A stretch of 64,000 nt of DNA from an uncultured Candidatus Binatia bacterium. GTDB taxonomy: Bacteria; Desulfobacterota; Binatia; Bin18. The notes under the pieces were generated by a model that saw nothing but the letters and a program-made list of their open reading frames with translations, was not told where the DNA came from and searched no databases. The translations under genes and the position numbers were made by a program. Shown here in pieces: positions 40,543 through 49,627 of this stretch. The stretch's first letter is position 1. Every line of letters begins with the position of its first letter. The stretch lies in assembly GCA_958296235.1 (NCBI GenBank), contig OY282457.1, forward strand, positions 1,798,501 through 1,862,500, given 5' to 3'.

Positions 40543-42063
40543 ATGAGTACGGAACATTTCGATGTCTTGGTCGTTGGCGCGGGAATCTCCGGGATTGCCG
40601 CCGGCTATCATTTGCAGGCGCACTGTCCGGGCCGGACGTATGCCATACTCGAACGACGCGGCGCAATCGGCGGCACCTGGGACCTGTTCCGCTACCCCGG
40701 TATCCGCTCTGATTCGGACATGTATACGCTGGGCTACTCGTTCCGGCCCTGGACCGAGCCGCAGGCCATCGCCGATGGAGCCGCCATCCTTCGCTATGTC
40801 AACGAGACAGCTCGGGAATTCGGTATCGAGCGCAACATTCGTTTTGATCACCATGTGCAGCGGGCCGCCTGGTCCACAGCGGACGCGCGTTGGACGGTCG
40901 AAGCCGAACGGACCGACACGAACGAGCGCTGCCGCTTTACCTGCAACTTCCTCTTCATGTGCAGCGGCTACTACAACTACGACACGGGCTATACCCCGGA
41001 GTTTGCCGGGACCGGGAAATTTCAGGGCCGGATCGTGCATCCACAGCAATGGACCGCTGATATCCAATACGCGGCCAAGCGCGTCATCGTCATCGGAAGC
41101 GGAGCGACTGCGGTGACACTCGTGCCTGAAATGGCCAAGAAGGCCGCCCATGTCACGATGCTGCAACGCTCACCGAGCTATATTCTCTCCCTGCCGTCGA
41201 AGGACTCTCTCGCCAATGCGCTGCGCCGTTTTCTTCCGAAGGCCGTGGTCTATCGCCTGATTCGGTGGAAAAATGTGCTTATCGGAGCCTACTTCTTCTG
41301 GTTCTGTCGCCACTCCCCGGAGCGCGCCAAGGCATTTCTCTTACGCCACGTTCGCGCGGCGCTGGGGCCCGACTATGATGTTGAGCAGCATTTCACACCC
41401 CACTACAACCCGTGGCAGCAGCGCTTGTGCCTGGTCCCGGACAGTGATCTGTTCAAAGCGATCAAAGCCGGTCGAGTCTCGGTTGTGACTGACCATATCG
41501 AGACCTTCAGCGAACGGGGCATCCGCCTGCGTTCGGGCAGAACCCTTGAGGCCGACCTCGTCGTGACGGCCACAGGTCTCAATCTGCAACTTCTCGGCGG
41601 TCTTGAGGTGACAGTCGATGGTGAGCCCGTCGAGTTCTCAAAGGCGCTGACCTATAAGAGTATAATGTTCAGTAATGTGCCGAACCTGGCGCTGACCATT
41701 GGCTATACGAACGCGTCGTGGACGCTCAAATGCGATCTCACCTGCGAGTATGTCTGTCGCCTGCTCAACTATATGGAGGCAAACGGCTATGCTCAGTGCT
41801 GCCCACGTCCACCCGACCCGGATATGGAGCGGGAGCCGTTCATCGATTTCACTTCGGGTTACATCCGGCGGGCAATTGACGCCTTCCCCAAGCAGGGCAG
41901 CAAGCTGCCCTGGAGAGCGTACCAGAATTATCTGCTTGATACCTGGACAGTTGCCTATGGTTCGCTGACCGACGACGCGCTGGAGTTCGCGCGGCGGCCA
42001 GCTGGACGACACCAGGCTGCGACGACGGACGATGGCGCGCTACCGGAGCAAGCGGCTGGCTGA
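40543..42063 (+). CDS. flavin-containing (Baeyer-Villiger-type) monooxygenase
   Basis: A 506-residue FAD/NADPH enzyme. FAD motif VVGAGISGIAAGYHL at the start, then the conserved RRGAIGGTWDLFRYPGIRSDSDMYTLGYSF, the Baeyer-Villiger fingerprint FQGRIVHPQQW, and the NADPH motif VIGSGATAVTLVPEM. It adds one oxygen atom to ketones or other substrates. The ATG at 40543 has GGCAGGAG upstream. The C terminus is divergent. It converges with the EndoQ-UvrD gene. Confidence 0.9.
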   Translation: MSTEHFDVLVVGAGISGIAAGYHLQAHCPGRTYAILERRGAIGGTWDLFRYPGIRSDSDMYTLGYSFRPWTEPQAIADGAAILRYVNETAREFGIERNIRFDHHVQRAAWSTADARWTVEAERTDTNERCRFTCNFLFMCSGYYNYDTGYTPEFAGTGKFQGRIVHPQQWTADIQYAAKRVIVIGSGATAVTLVPEMAKKAAHVTMLQRSPSYILSLPSKDSLANALRRFLPKAVVYRLIRWKNVLIGAYFFWFCRHSPERAKAFLLRHVRAALGPDYDVEQHFTPHYNPWQQRLCLVPDSDLFKAIKAGRVSVVTDHIETFSERGIRLRSGRTLEADLVVTATGLNLQLLGGLEVTVDGEPVEFSKALTYKSIMFSNVPNLALTIGYTNASWTLKCDLTCEYVCRLLNYMEANGYAQCCPRPPDPDMEREPFIDFTSGYIRRAIDAFPKQGSKLPWRAYQNYLLDTWTVAYGSLTDDALEFARRPAGRHQAATTDDGALPEQAAG

Positions 42064-42147
42064 CCCAGCACTATTCAAGTCGGCAATATCCCCGTAGCGT
42101 TCCCGGTCAGCTTTACGCCGGCTATCAGCCTTATGTGCCGCCACCCC

Positions 42148-45100
42148 TCAAAACAGCTCCAACTGATCCGCCGGCTTCTTCCTGCGGGCAGGCATCTGAC
42201 TCCGACGACGGTCAAGGAGATGTTCCTCAATATCGGCTAAATACGGGGAAGGCGACAGGGATTGCATCGCCCCGCGCCAGCGCCGTTTCTGGGCGCGACA
42301 CAGATAGAGTCTGGTCTGTGCCCGTGTGACGCCGACGTAAAACAGGCGGCGCTCTTCTTCAAGATCGGCAGCTTCGGCCTTGCCCCAGCTCAGCGGCAGA
42401 AGGCCATCCTCACAGCCCACAATAAAGACAACGGGGAATTCCAAGCCTTTGGCGGCATGCAGGGTGAGCAAGGAAATCCGGTCGGCGCGCGGGTCCCGGG
42501 TATCGACCTGCGTTTCCAGCGTCAGGGTAGAAAGAAAGCGGTCCAGCTCATCCCCGCACGCCCGAGCGATGGGGCGCAACAGTTCCAGGGCCGCTTTCGT
42601 CTCAGCCCCCGCCCCAGCGGTTTCCGCTTTGTCACATGCGGCTTCAAGCCGCGCAACCAGAGGGCCGTCGCCGGGCTGTTCCCGCAGGGCGTCAATCAGG
42701 AGCGCTACCCCGGGATGGTCGAGCAGCCGCGTATGGGCGTGTTTCTGAAACGGCATGCCTGAACGCTGGAGAGCTTCAACGACCGGCTCGGCCTGGGCTT
42801 CCGTTCGGTACAGCACGGCGATGTCAGCAAAGGAAACAGCCCGGTCTTCAGCGTCTCGGGATCGACCGCTATCGATTGAAAAGAAGCTGTGTCCGCCCAG
42901 TAGCGTTTCGATTGCGTGCACGACGAACTCGGCCTCGGCCTTCTCCGTCCGCGCCTCGTGCAACGTGATTAAACTTGGGGTGTCGGCAAGGACCGGGGTG
43001 GATTGCCGCTCGGCCCCGGACGGCGCAATGACCTGAGAAGAGAGGGCGACGATATTGCGGTCAGACCGATAATTCCGCGTGAGTCGGACTGCCTGCGCGC
43101 CGGGGAAGTCGGCGGTGAACTGAGCGAAGAAACGGACGTCCGCCCCGCGGAAACGATAAATGGCCTGATCCGGGTCGCCAATCGCACAGATGTTTCCGTC
43201 GGGCGGAACGAGCAGCTTGATGAGACGGACCTGCTGCTCGTCCACATCCTGGTATTCGTCGATACATACCCACTGGTAGCGCTCACGATAGGCGTCGCGC
43301 AGGCCAGGGTCGGTTTCGAGGAGCTGGATCGTGCGGCCAATCAGGTCATCGAAATCAACCAGGTTCCGCGCGTCTAATTCCTGCTGGTAGCGGTTATAGA
43401 CGGCGGCCAGCTTGGCCTCGGCCGGTGCCTGCCCTGTACGTTTCGCCACTGAAATGGCTGACAGCAGGCTGCGGGTCCGGCGAGCCGCAACGCCAAGTGT
43501 TGCGCGCAGCAGATGTTGACGCTCCGCGTCTGACGCGACCCGAAAGCCACGCTGGAGACCGGCCGCGTTCCAATGTTCCTGGAGAACGGACATGCCCAGA
43601 GCGTGAAAGGTAAAAAGTGGGAGCGCGTCGGCAACCGCGGGCAGGAGTCGCTGTAACCGTTCTCGCATTTCGTCCGCGGCCCGGCGGGTAAACGTGATGG
43701 CCAGGCAGTGTTCGGGACGGACGCGGTGGGTACGGATGAGATGGGCGATACGATGCGTGAGCGTGCGCGTTTTTCCAGAGCCCGGTCCGGCAACAATCAG
43801 CAGCGGGCCGGATATGATCTCGGCGGCCCGCCGCTGGTCAGCGTCAAGCCCGGCTAAGATATCTGCGGCCGGCGCTGCCGCTGTAGCGTCTGAAGTCGCG
43901 GGAGATGCGCCGGGAGTGGGGGTTTGGGCAGCGGTCGCTTTTCGCCGCGGTGCCTTGGCCTGCTTTTGGCTGTCCGCGGTCCGCCCGTCAGGCGGTAAAT
44001 TCCCCCGCTGGGTCTGGGGCGGAGGATCCGGTGTGAACAATGATGCGCCGCTCGTCTGCCGGCGCAGCTCTTCCTCCCGAAACAGCCTGATTTTTCCATA
44101 CACCCCGTCATAGCCGGCGTCGCGGATCACTGCTTGTTTGCGCAGCCGGGCGATGGCTTCCGCAATAAGCGTGTCGCCACTTTTCCGAATCTCTTCCAGG
44201 GGAATATGGTTGAGCAGTTGCAGTTCGGGCCCCAGCTGGTTGAGTAAGCCCTCGTAGTGTTGGCCCACCTTTTTACTCTTCGGACCCACATGCAGAATCT
44301 CGGATAACATCTCGGGGAGGGGGACAAGGCTCTGGACCGCACCGGCAGTCTCGGGCTGCGTGTCGTCTTCACGATCGGCCAAATCGTCCACCCGGTGCAT
44401 CACGCCCACCGTCAGCGGCTTGCCACACGCAGGGCAACGGCCCTCAAGTTGTTTGGTCTCGTGTGGCAGGAGGCGGACCTGACAATGCCGATGACCGTCC
44501 AGGTGATATTTGCCCTCTTCGGGAAAAAACTCGATTGTGCCCTGATATCCCTGTCCGGTTTCCAGGGCGCGGCGGATGGAAAAATAATCAAGCTCAGTAT
44601 CAAACACGCAGGCCTCGCGCCCGAGCTTCTCCGGCGAATGCGCGTCGGAATTTGACACCAGCCGGAAGCGGTCCAGGGACGACACCCGCCAGTTCATCTC
44701 CGGGTCTGACGACAAGCCTGTCTCCACCGCAAAGATATGGGGAGCCAGGTCGGCGTAACAGTCGTCTATGGCGTCAAAGCCGGACTTTGAGCCCAGCGCA
44801 GCAAACCACGGCGTCCAGATATGGGCCGGGACGAGATACGAGCCGGGGTCCGACTCCAGCGTAATTTCCAGGAGATGGCGGGAATCCAGCCCCAGGATGG
44901 GTCTGCCGTCAGACTTCACATTGCCGATCCTGGACAAGCGCTCGGTCATCCGCTCCACTGCTGAAAAGTTCGGAGCGTATAACAAGTGGTGAATCTTACG
45001 GGTCTTATCGCCTTTCTTGTAGATCGTTGAGATTTCAACCGAGAGCATGAAACGTGTCGTGCCCTGACACGCCGCCGGCAGCATCCGGGAGACTTCCTTT

Positions 45101-45312
45101 TCCAGGTCGGGTCGGAGGCGGAACAGGCCCGGCTCGGCCGGCGCCAACTGCTCCTTGAGTTCGGCCTGCCAGACCGGATGAGTGAAGTCCCCGGTGCCAA
45201 TGACCGTGATGCCCTTTTTCCTGGCCCAGTAAGCGAGGTGTTTCAAATCGCAGTGTTTGCTAGTGGCGCGGGAATATTTGGAATGAATGTGCAGGTCAGC
45301 ATAAAAAGCCAT
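42148..45312 (-). CDS. EndoQ-like PHP nuclease fused to a UvrD/Rep helicase
   Basis: A 1054-residue two-part protein. Residues 1 to about 420 match endonuclease Q: MAFYADLHIHSKYSRATSKHCDLKHLAYWARKKGITVIGTGDFTHP with metal ligands His8, His10 and the Asp42/His45 pair, SVEIS near 91-95, VPAHIWTPW, SNSDAHS (Asp223, His225) and a zinc segment with HRHC and CPACGKP near 274-297. A low-complexity Pro/Ala/Thr linker (about 425-483) leads to a complete superfamily 1 helicase: ADQRRAAE Q-motif, Walker A AGPGSGKT, DEYQDVDEQQ, LTRNYRS and LTLHAAKGLEFPVVFIVGCEDGLLP. EndoQ nicks DNA 5' of deaminated bases; the helicase could then open the strand. Expected to act in DNA repair. Confidence 0.9.
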   Translation of the reverse strand: MAFYADLHIHSKYSRATSKHCDLKHLAYWARKKGITVIGTGDFTHPVWQAELKEQLAPAEPGLFRLRPDLEKEVSRMLPAACQGTTRFMLSVEISTIYKKGDKTRKIHHLLYAPNFSAVERMTERLSRIGNVKSDGRPILGLDSRHLLEITLESDPGSYLVPAHIWTPWFAALGSKSGFDAIDDCYADLAPHIFAVETGLSSDPEMNWRVSSLDRFRLVSNSDAHSPEKLGREACVFDTELDYFSIRRALETGQGYQGTIEFFPEEGKYHLDGHRHCQVRLLPHETKQLEGRCPACGKPLTVGVMHRVDDLADREDDTQPETAGAVQSLVPLPEMLSEILHVGPKSKKVGQHYEGLLNQLGPELQLLNHIPLEEIRKSGDTLIAEAIARLRKQAVIRDAGYDGVYGKIRLFREEELRRQTSGASLFTPDPPPQTQRGNLPPDGRTADSQKQAKAPRRKATAAQTPTPGASPATSDATAAAPAADILAGLDADQRRAAEIISGPLLIVAGPGSGKTRTLTHRIAHLIRTHRVRPEHCLAITFTRRAADEMRERLQRLLPAVADALPLFTFHALGMSVLQEHWNAAGLQRGFRVASDAERQHLLRATLGVAARRTRSLLSAISVAKRTGQAPAEAKLAAVYNRYQQELDARNLVDFDDLIGRTIQLLETDPGLRDAYRERYQWVCIDEYQDVDEQQVRLIKLLVPPDGNICAIGDPDQAIYRFRGADVRFFAQFTADFPGAQAVRLTRNYRSDRNIVALSSQVIAPSGAERQSTPVLADTPSLITLHEARTEKAEAEFVVHAIETLLGGHSFFSIDSGRSRDAEDRAVSFADIAVLYRTEAQAEPVVEALQRSGMPFQKHAHTRLLDHPGVALLIDALREQPGDGPLVARLEAACDKAETAGAGAETKAALELLRPIARACGDELDRFLSTLTLETQVDTRDPRADRISLLTLHAAKGLEFPVVFIVGCEDGLLPLSWGKAEAADLEEERRLFYVGVTRAQTRLYLCRAQKRRWRGAMQSLSPSPYLADIEEHLLDRRRSQMPARRKKPADQLELF

Positions 45313-45425
45313 GCGGCGTTCCTTCTCAGTGGATAGTGGATAGTGAAGAGTGGATAGCAGGGAGGCTCGTCACTCGCCACTCACCACTCTTTTTCACTCA
45401 CCACTATTCACTATCCACTCTTTTT
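45313..45425. repeat. inverted AGTGGATAG/CTATCCACT repeats
   Basis: The right-hand CACTATTCACTATCCACTC block (about 45400-45421) is the reverse complement of the left-hand AGTGGATAGTGAAGAGTGGATAG (about 45326-45357); CACTC-rich filler lies between. The right arm includes the stop and last codons of the M20 gene. Confidence 0.75.
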
Positions 45426-46837
45426 CCCTGTCCACTCTGAAAATGTTCGGCCAGCACGCGGGCCACACACGCGGTCAGCCGTTTGCCCATTGAGAGTTCC
45501 AGAAACTCATTCGGTCCGTGGGCGTTCGAGTGTGGACCGAGCACACCAGTTATCATGAATTGGGCCTTGGGGAATTTTTCACCCAGCATGGCTATAAAGG
45601 GAATTGTCCCGCCCTCGCCTATGGCGCACATATCTTTGCCAAAAAATTCCTGCGAGGCGCTCTTCAGGGCATGCTCCAGCCACGGAGCGAGGGGCGGGGC
45701 ATTCCAGCCGGACGCGGCCCATTCAGGCTCAAAGGACACCTGCGCGCCATAGGGCGGATTACGCTCCAAGAGCTGCCGTAAAGCGGCTGAAGCGGCGTGC
45801 GCGTCCAGGGTCGGCGGAATCCGCAGCGACACCTTGGCCATGGTAACGGGCCGCAGCACATTGCCGGCGCGCTCAAGCGTCGGCAGGCCGGCCGCGCCGG
45901 TAATTTCGAGTTGAGGCCGCCAGGTCCGGTTGAGCAAAAGCTGGTGGATATCGGCTGTCACCGCCTGGGCTCCGGGCTGAAAAGGGAATTCTGCTGAGAC
46001 GGTCTGCCCCAGCACGGTCGCGGTTGTCCGGGCCTGCTGGAGCCGTTCGTCCGGTATGTCGGCCTGAAATGCGGACGACCGGATTTCCCCGGTCCGCTCG
46101 TCTTCGAGACGGCTGAGGAGGTGGCGCAGAATCCGAAAGCTTGAAGGGACGATACCGCTGGCCGCGCCTGAGTGAACCCCTTCGGTGAGAGTGGAAACGG
46201 ACAGATTACCCGACACCAGGCCGCGCAGAGAAGTCGTCACCCAGAGTTGGTCATAATTGCCACAGCCCGAGTCCAGGCAGACAACGAAGCTGGGCGTGCC
46301 GATACGGTCGGCCAGGGCATCGATATAGTAGGGCAAATCTCCACTGCCACTCTCTTCGCAGGCTTCGATAATAATCACACAGCGGGCAACCGGAACGCCC
46401 TGGCGCTTGAGTGCCGCAATGGCGGTCAGGGACGCAAAGGCGGCATAGCCATCGTCAGCGCCCCCACGCCCGTACAGTTTGCCGTCTCTCAGAACCGGCT
46501 GCCACGGGCCGAGCCCGTCATGCCAGCCGTCCATAGGCGGCTGCTTATCCAGATGGCCGTAGAGCAGCACGGTTTCAGACGAATCGCCCGGGACTTCGAT
46601 AAAGACTAAGGGCGTGCGGCCGGCAAGCCGGACCACCTCAAGGCTCAGACCAGGAACCTTTTGGCTGCGAATCCAGCCGGCGATGAGTTCAACAGCCTGG
46701 TCCAGATAGCCGTTCGTCTGCCAGTCCGGGTCGTAGGCCGGGGATTGGTTGGGAATGGCCAGGTATTCCGTCAGGGTGGGGATAATACTGTTATCCCAGG
46801 TGTCTGCCACAAATTGCCAGGTTTTTTGCGTATCCAT
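45404..46837 (-). CDS. M20-family metallopeptidase (dipeptidase type)
   Basis: A 477-residue zinc peptidase. Metal and catalytic motifs are YGHLDKQPPMDGW, GRGGADDGYAAF and EACEESGSGDLP, with the dimerisation-domain segment STLTEGVHSGAASGIVPSSFRILRHLL and a late AIGEGGTIPFIAML. The family hydrolyses dipeptides or acylated amino acids. I chose ATG 46837 rather than an earlier in-frame start. The last seven or so residues (GKRVDSE) are encoded by an intergenic repeat, so the original stop may have been lost. Confidence 0.88.
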   Translation of the reverse strand: MDTQKTWQFVADTWDNSIIPTLTEYLAIPNQSPAYDPDWQTNGYLDQAVELIAGWIRSQKVPGLSLEVVRLAGRTPLVFIEVPGDSSETVLLYGHLDKQPPMDGWHDGLGPWQPVLRDGKLYGRGGADDGYAAFASLTAIAALKRQGVPVARCVIIIEACEESGSGDLPYYIDALADRIGTPSFVVCLDSGCGNYDQLWVTTSLRGLVSGNLSVSTLTEGVHSGAASGIVPSSFRILRHLLSRLEDERTGEIRSSAFQADIPDERLQQARTTATVLGQTVSAEFPFQPGAQAVTADIHQLLLNRTWRPQLEITGAAGLPTLERAGNVLRPVTMAKVSLRIPPTLDAHAASAALRQLLERNPPYGAQVSFEPEWAASGWNAPPLAPWLEHALKSASQEFFGKDMCAIGEGGTIPFIAMLGEKFPKAQFMITGVLGPHSNAHGPNEFLELSMGKRLTACVARVLAEHFQSGQGKRVDSE

Positions 46838-46943
46838 ACGGGAATTGTACCCGGCTGTCGGGTGCGTTGCCAATCCGGTCTAGCCGTCCGGTCGCCAACT
46901 CGGTAAGCTGACAACCACGACAAGTATGAAGGAGGTTGACGCT

Positions 46944-47297
46944 ATGGCAAAGCTGCTTGTGTATCACAATCCTGGTTGAGGCAAGTCACGCGGAGCGCTC
47001 GATATTTTGCAGGAGCGCGGCGTCGAGTTCGACGTGATTGAGTATCTCAAGAGCCCCCTCAGCAGAGGAGACTTTGAGCATTTTCTGGACCTGTTGCCGG
47101 ATGAACCCGCGGAACTGGTCCGTAAGGACAAAAAATTCAAGGAACTCGGTCTGAACGCGGACGACTATGTGACGCGCGAGGCCGTGGTCAAGGTCTTACT
47201 CCAGCATCCTGAGCTGATGCAGCGGCCGGTTATTATCCGGGATCAACAGGCGGTGATCGCCAGGCCGTCGGAGAAAGTACTGGAGCTGTTGGGTTAG
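46944..47297 (+). CDS. selenocysteine ArsC-family (arsenate reductase-like) protein, Sec at residue 12
   Basis: From ATG 46944 (AAGGAGG eight bases upstream) the frame is open to 47297 except for TGA at 46977-46979. The sequence YHNPG-U-GKSRGALDILQERG matches the ArsC active site NPxCxKSRxAL, with UGA in place of the catalytic cysteine. Downstream segments KKFKELGLNADDYVTREAVVKVLLQHPELMQRPVIIRDQQAVIARPSEKVLELL are the conserved ArsC C terminus, including the arginines of RPVIIRD and IARPSE. The 117-residue length is normal. Glutaredoxin-dependent arsenate reductases and Spx/YffB relatives share this fold, so arsenate is likely but not certain. Automatic callers would start it too late. Confidence 0.9.
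46995..47018 (+). promoter_or_regulatory. candidate bacterial SECIS hairpin in the ArsC-like gene
   Basis: GCGCTC pairs with GAGCGC around a 12-base loop starting with G, and the loop begins 21 bases after the UGA. This meets the spacing and loop-G rule of bacterial SECIS elements; the loop is larger than usual. Confidence 0.5.
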
Positions 47298-47389
47298 CTG
47301 TTCGTGCTTCTCCCCTCCTCGGAGGCCTGTCCTGAGTCCAGTCGAAGGGGGCGCGGCGTGCGCGGCGGGGTGGGTCTCAGGCCCTGGCG

Positions 47390-47686
47390 TCAGGCGGCCC
47401 CCCGCTGGATGGCGATCGCCTCGCGCAGCCCATCCAGCAGGCCCTCCAGATGGGCCATGCGCTCGCGCAGTTCGGCGATGTGCTCGCGCAGTGCGGCGAT
47501 GTGCTGCTCCAGGGCGGTGAACCGCTCGCTGAACTCCTTGCTCTGGGCGGCCAGTTCGGCACTGAAATCCCGCCGTTGGGCGGCCAGTTCAACCCGAATG
47601 GCCCGCTGCCCGCTCAGGATCAAGCCGGCCAGGGTAGCGCCAACTGCGACGACGGCTATCAGGACGCTGATCAATTCCACACTCAT
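47390..47686 (-). CDS. small membrane-anchored coiled-coil protein
   Basis: A 98-residue protein with an N-terminal transmembrane helix (LISVLIAVVAVGATLAGLIL) and a long coiled coil (ERFTALEQHIAALREHIAELRERMAHLEGLLDGLREAI). Similar proteins occur in many bacteria and resemble the hemolysin-XhlA or DUF1640-like small coiled-coil group, without known function. The ATG at 47686 was preferred to a start ten codons earlier. A second protein of the same general build is encoded at 59686-60207. Confidence 0.65.
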   Translation of the reverse strand: MSVELISVLIAVVAVGATLAGLILSGQRAIRVELAAQRRDFSAELAAQSKEFSERFTALEQHIAALREHIAELRERMAHLEGLLDGLREAIAIQRGAA

Positions 47687-47800
47687 GGTGATTGCTCCGG
47701 GCTCAAGCAAGGTCAATGCCGACCGCTACGCTGGGATTCACCATAACCCACCCACGCGCAGGAGGGCAAGCTGCCTGCTTCCGGCCTTTGACAAAAGAGG

Positions 47801-49111
47801 CTAGGCACGCTCGGCGACACCCACCAGGGTATGGGCGTTGGCGGAGGTTACCCGGACCGGCGCCAGGTCGCCGGGCCGGGCACCGTTGCCGGGAAAGACC
47901 ACTGTTTTGAACTGCGGGTCTTTGCCGGCGAGCCAGTCTTTTTGCTTCTTGGCCGGCCCTTCAATCAGGACCTCGACGGTCTGACCCACCTTTTGCCGAT
48001 TGATCTCTCCCCCAATGCTTTCCTGCAGGCGGATAATCTCCTGTAGACGCTGCCCCTTTTCCTGTTCCGAGAGCGTCTCGGCCCACTTATAGGCCCGCGT
48101 TCCCTCGCGGGCCGAATACTTGAACATAAAGGCAAAATCGTAACGCGCCGCCGCCATAAAATCACAGGTCGCGCGGAAGTCGTCTTCCTCTTCGCCTGGA
48201 AAACCAACAATAATATCCGTGGACAGCGCCAGGTGTGGAATGGCTGCGCGCAACCGTTCCACAAGAGCGGCATATTCCTCGATCGAGTAGCCGCGTTCCA
48301 TACGTTCCAGGACGCGATTCGAGGCCGCCTGGAGCGGCAGGTGGAGATACGGAGCAACCTTGTCACAGGTCGCCAGGGCGTCGATCGCGCTGGCGTCCAT
48401 ATCGGACGGATGCGGCGAGGTGAAACGAATCCGCTCAATCCCGTCGATGCGCGCGGTCTGGCGCAGGAGTCGGCCAAAATCGACCTCGCCATCCCGGTAG
48501 GCGTTGACGGTTTGGCCCAGATAGACGACTTCTTTATACCCCTGGTCGGCAAGTGCCCGAACCTGGTCCAACAACGCCGGCGCGGGGACGCTGCGTTCCC
48601 GCCCGCGGACGTAGGGCACGATACAAAAAGTACAGAACTTATCGCAGCCCCGCATGATCGTTACCCAGGCCCGCACGCCTTCCCCGCGCGCGGGCGCAAT
48701 ATCGGCATAGGTTTCATCCCGGTCGAGGCGAACAGACACCAGCGGTTCATCAGCACTTTCCTGCGCCAGTAAGGCCGGCAGGTTACGATAGGCATCCGGT
48801 CCCAGCACCAGATCGAGAAAGGGCGCTTTATCCAGCAGGGCCTCCCGATGGTGCTGAGCCATACAGCCGGTGAGTCCCAGGACGACGCCCGGCTTGCGGG
48901 CTTTATACTGCACCAGATCGCCCAGTCGGCCAATGATGCGCTCTTCCGCATGTTCCCGAATCGCGCAGGTGTTCAGCAGGATGACATCGGCGCTATCTGG
49001 CGCAGGCGTGGATTCGTAGCCCTGCGGTTTCAACAAGCCCAGGATGAGCTCGGTGTCAGCGATATTCATCTGACAGCCGTAGGTCTCAATATAGACGCTG
49101 CGTGTTTCCAT
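47801..49111 (-). CDS. miaB: tRNA-2-methylthio-N6-dimethylallyladenosine synthase
   Basis: A 436-residue radical-SAM methylthiotransferase that modifies A37 of tRNAs reading UNN codons. The N-terminal UPF0004 domain has YGCQMNIADTE and LLNTCAIREHAEERIIGRLG with its cluster cysteines; the radical-SAM motif is CDKFCTFCIVPYVRGRERS; IVGFPGEEEDDF and the C-terminal TRAM domain (VEVLIEGPAKKQKDWLAGKDPQFKTVVFPG) follow. I chose ATG 49111 (METRSVYIETYGCQMN); the frame extends 29 codons further without homology. The PYVRGRERS motif supports MiaB over MtaB or RimO. Confidence 0.92.
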   Translation of the reverse strand: METRSVYIETYGCQMNIADTELILGLLKPQGYESTPAPDSADVILLNTCAIREHAEERIIGRLGDLVQYKARKPGVVLGLTGCMAQHHREALLDKAPFLDLVLGPDAYRNLPALLAQESADEPLVSVRLDRDETYADIAPARGEGVRAWVTIMRGCDKFCTFCIVPYVRGRERSVPAPALLDQVRALADQGYKEVVYLGQTVNAYRDGEVDFGRLLRQTARIDGIERIRFTSPHPSDMDASAIDALATCDKVAPYLHLPLQAASNRVLERMERGYSIEEYAALVERLRAAIPHLALSTDIIVGFPGEEEDDFRATCDFMAAARYDFAFMFKYSAREGTRAYKWAETLSEQEKGQRLQEIIRLQESIGGEINRQKVGQTVEVLIEGPAKKQKDWLAGKDPQFKTVVFPGNGARPGDLAPVRVTSANAHTLVGVAERA

Positions 49112-49627
49112 ACATGATGTCCGAGTCGAGCCCCCCGCACCCAAGAGGCGAGGGAGTAATAGAGGAATTTTTGTAGCCGTTCCCCAGCCGCAACGCAACG
49201 GCTATAAGGACAACCTGTTTGCCAGTCAAAGGAGCGGATGAGCGTATGGTAGAGCGCATTATTTCACTCCTGCCCAGCAGTCTGTTCGGGTCTGAACGGG
49301 ACGCGGATACCCCTCACCCTGGCCCTCTCCCCCAAGGGGCGAGGGAATAAATGTAGGGGCAACCCCCTGTGGTTGCCCGACTCCTCAGGGGACGTGTGAG
49401 GCACATTGTGTCGCCGGCCCCCAGGCGGTCCGTCCGCCCCCTCACCCGGCCCTTCGACAGGCTCAGGACCGCCCTCTCCCTCCAGGGGAGAGGGGAAGAC
49501 AAGAGGCTCGCTCCCGCTGGGAGAGGGGTTGGGGTGAGGGTCGAACCGGCTGGGGGCCGCCGAGCCATGTAACCTGCATCACACGTCAGGGGGGGAAGGA
49601 TATGGCTTGGCGGGGCCGGGCGCGGTG
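49112..49627. other. 516-base intergenic region with repeats
   Basis: It holds a CCCTCTCCC-family palindrome (about 49311-49347), the GGGGCAACC...GGTTGCCCC hairpin (49356-49378) and MITE-like copy B (49392-49586). No coding frame is convincing. The first 200 bases (49112-49310) should contain the miaB promoter. Confidence 0.6.
49392..49586. mobile_element. MITE-like element, copy B
   Basis: A 195-bp element with ends ACGTGTGA and TCACACGT, flanked directly by CAGGGG on both sides (49386-49391 and 49587-49592), as expected of a 6-bp target duplication. The interior matches copy A at 34457-34664. It encodes no transposase and could be mobilised only in trans. Confidence 0.65.
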
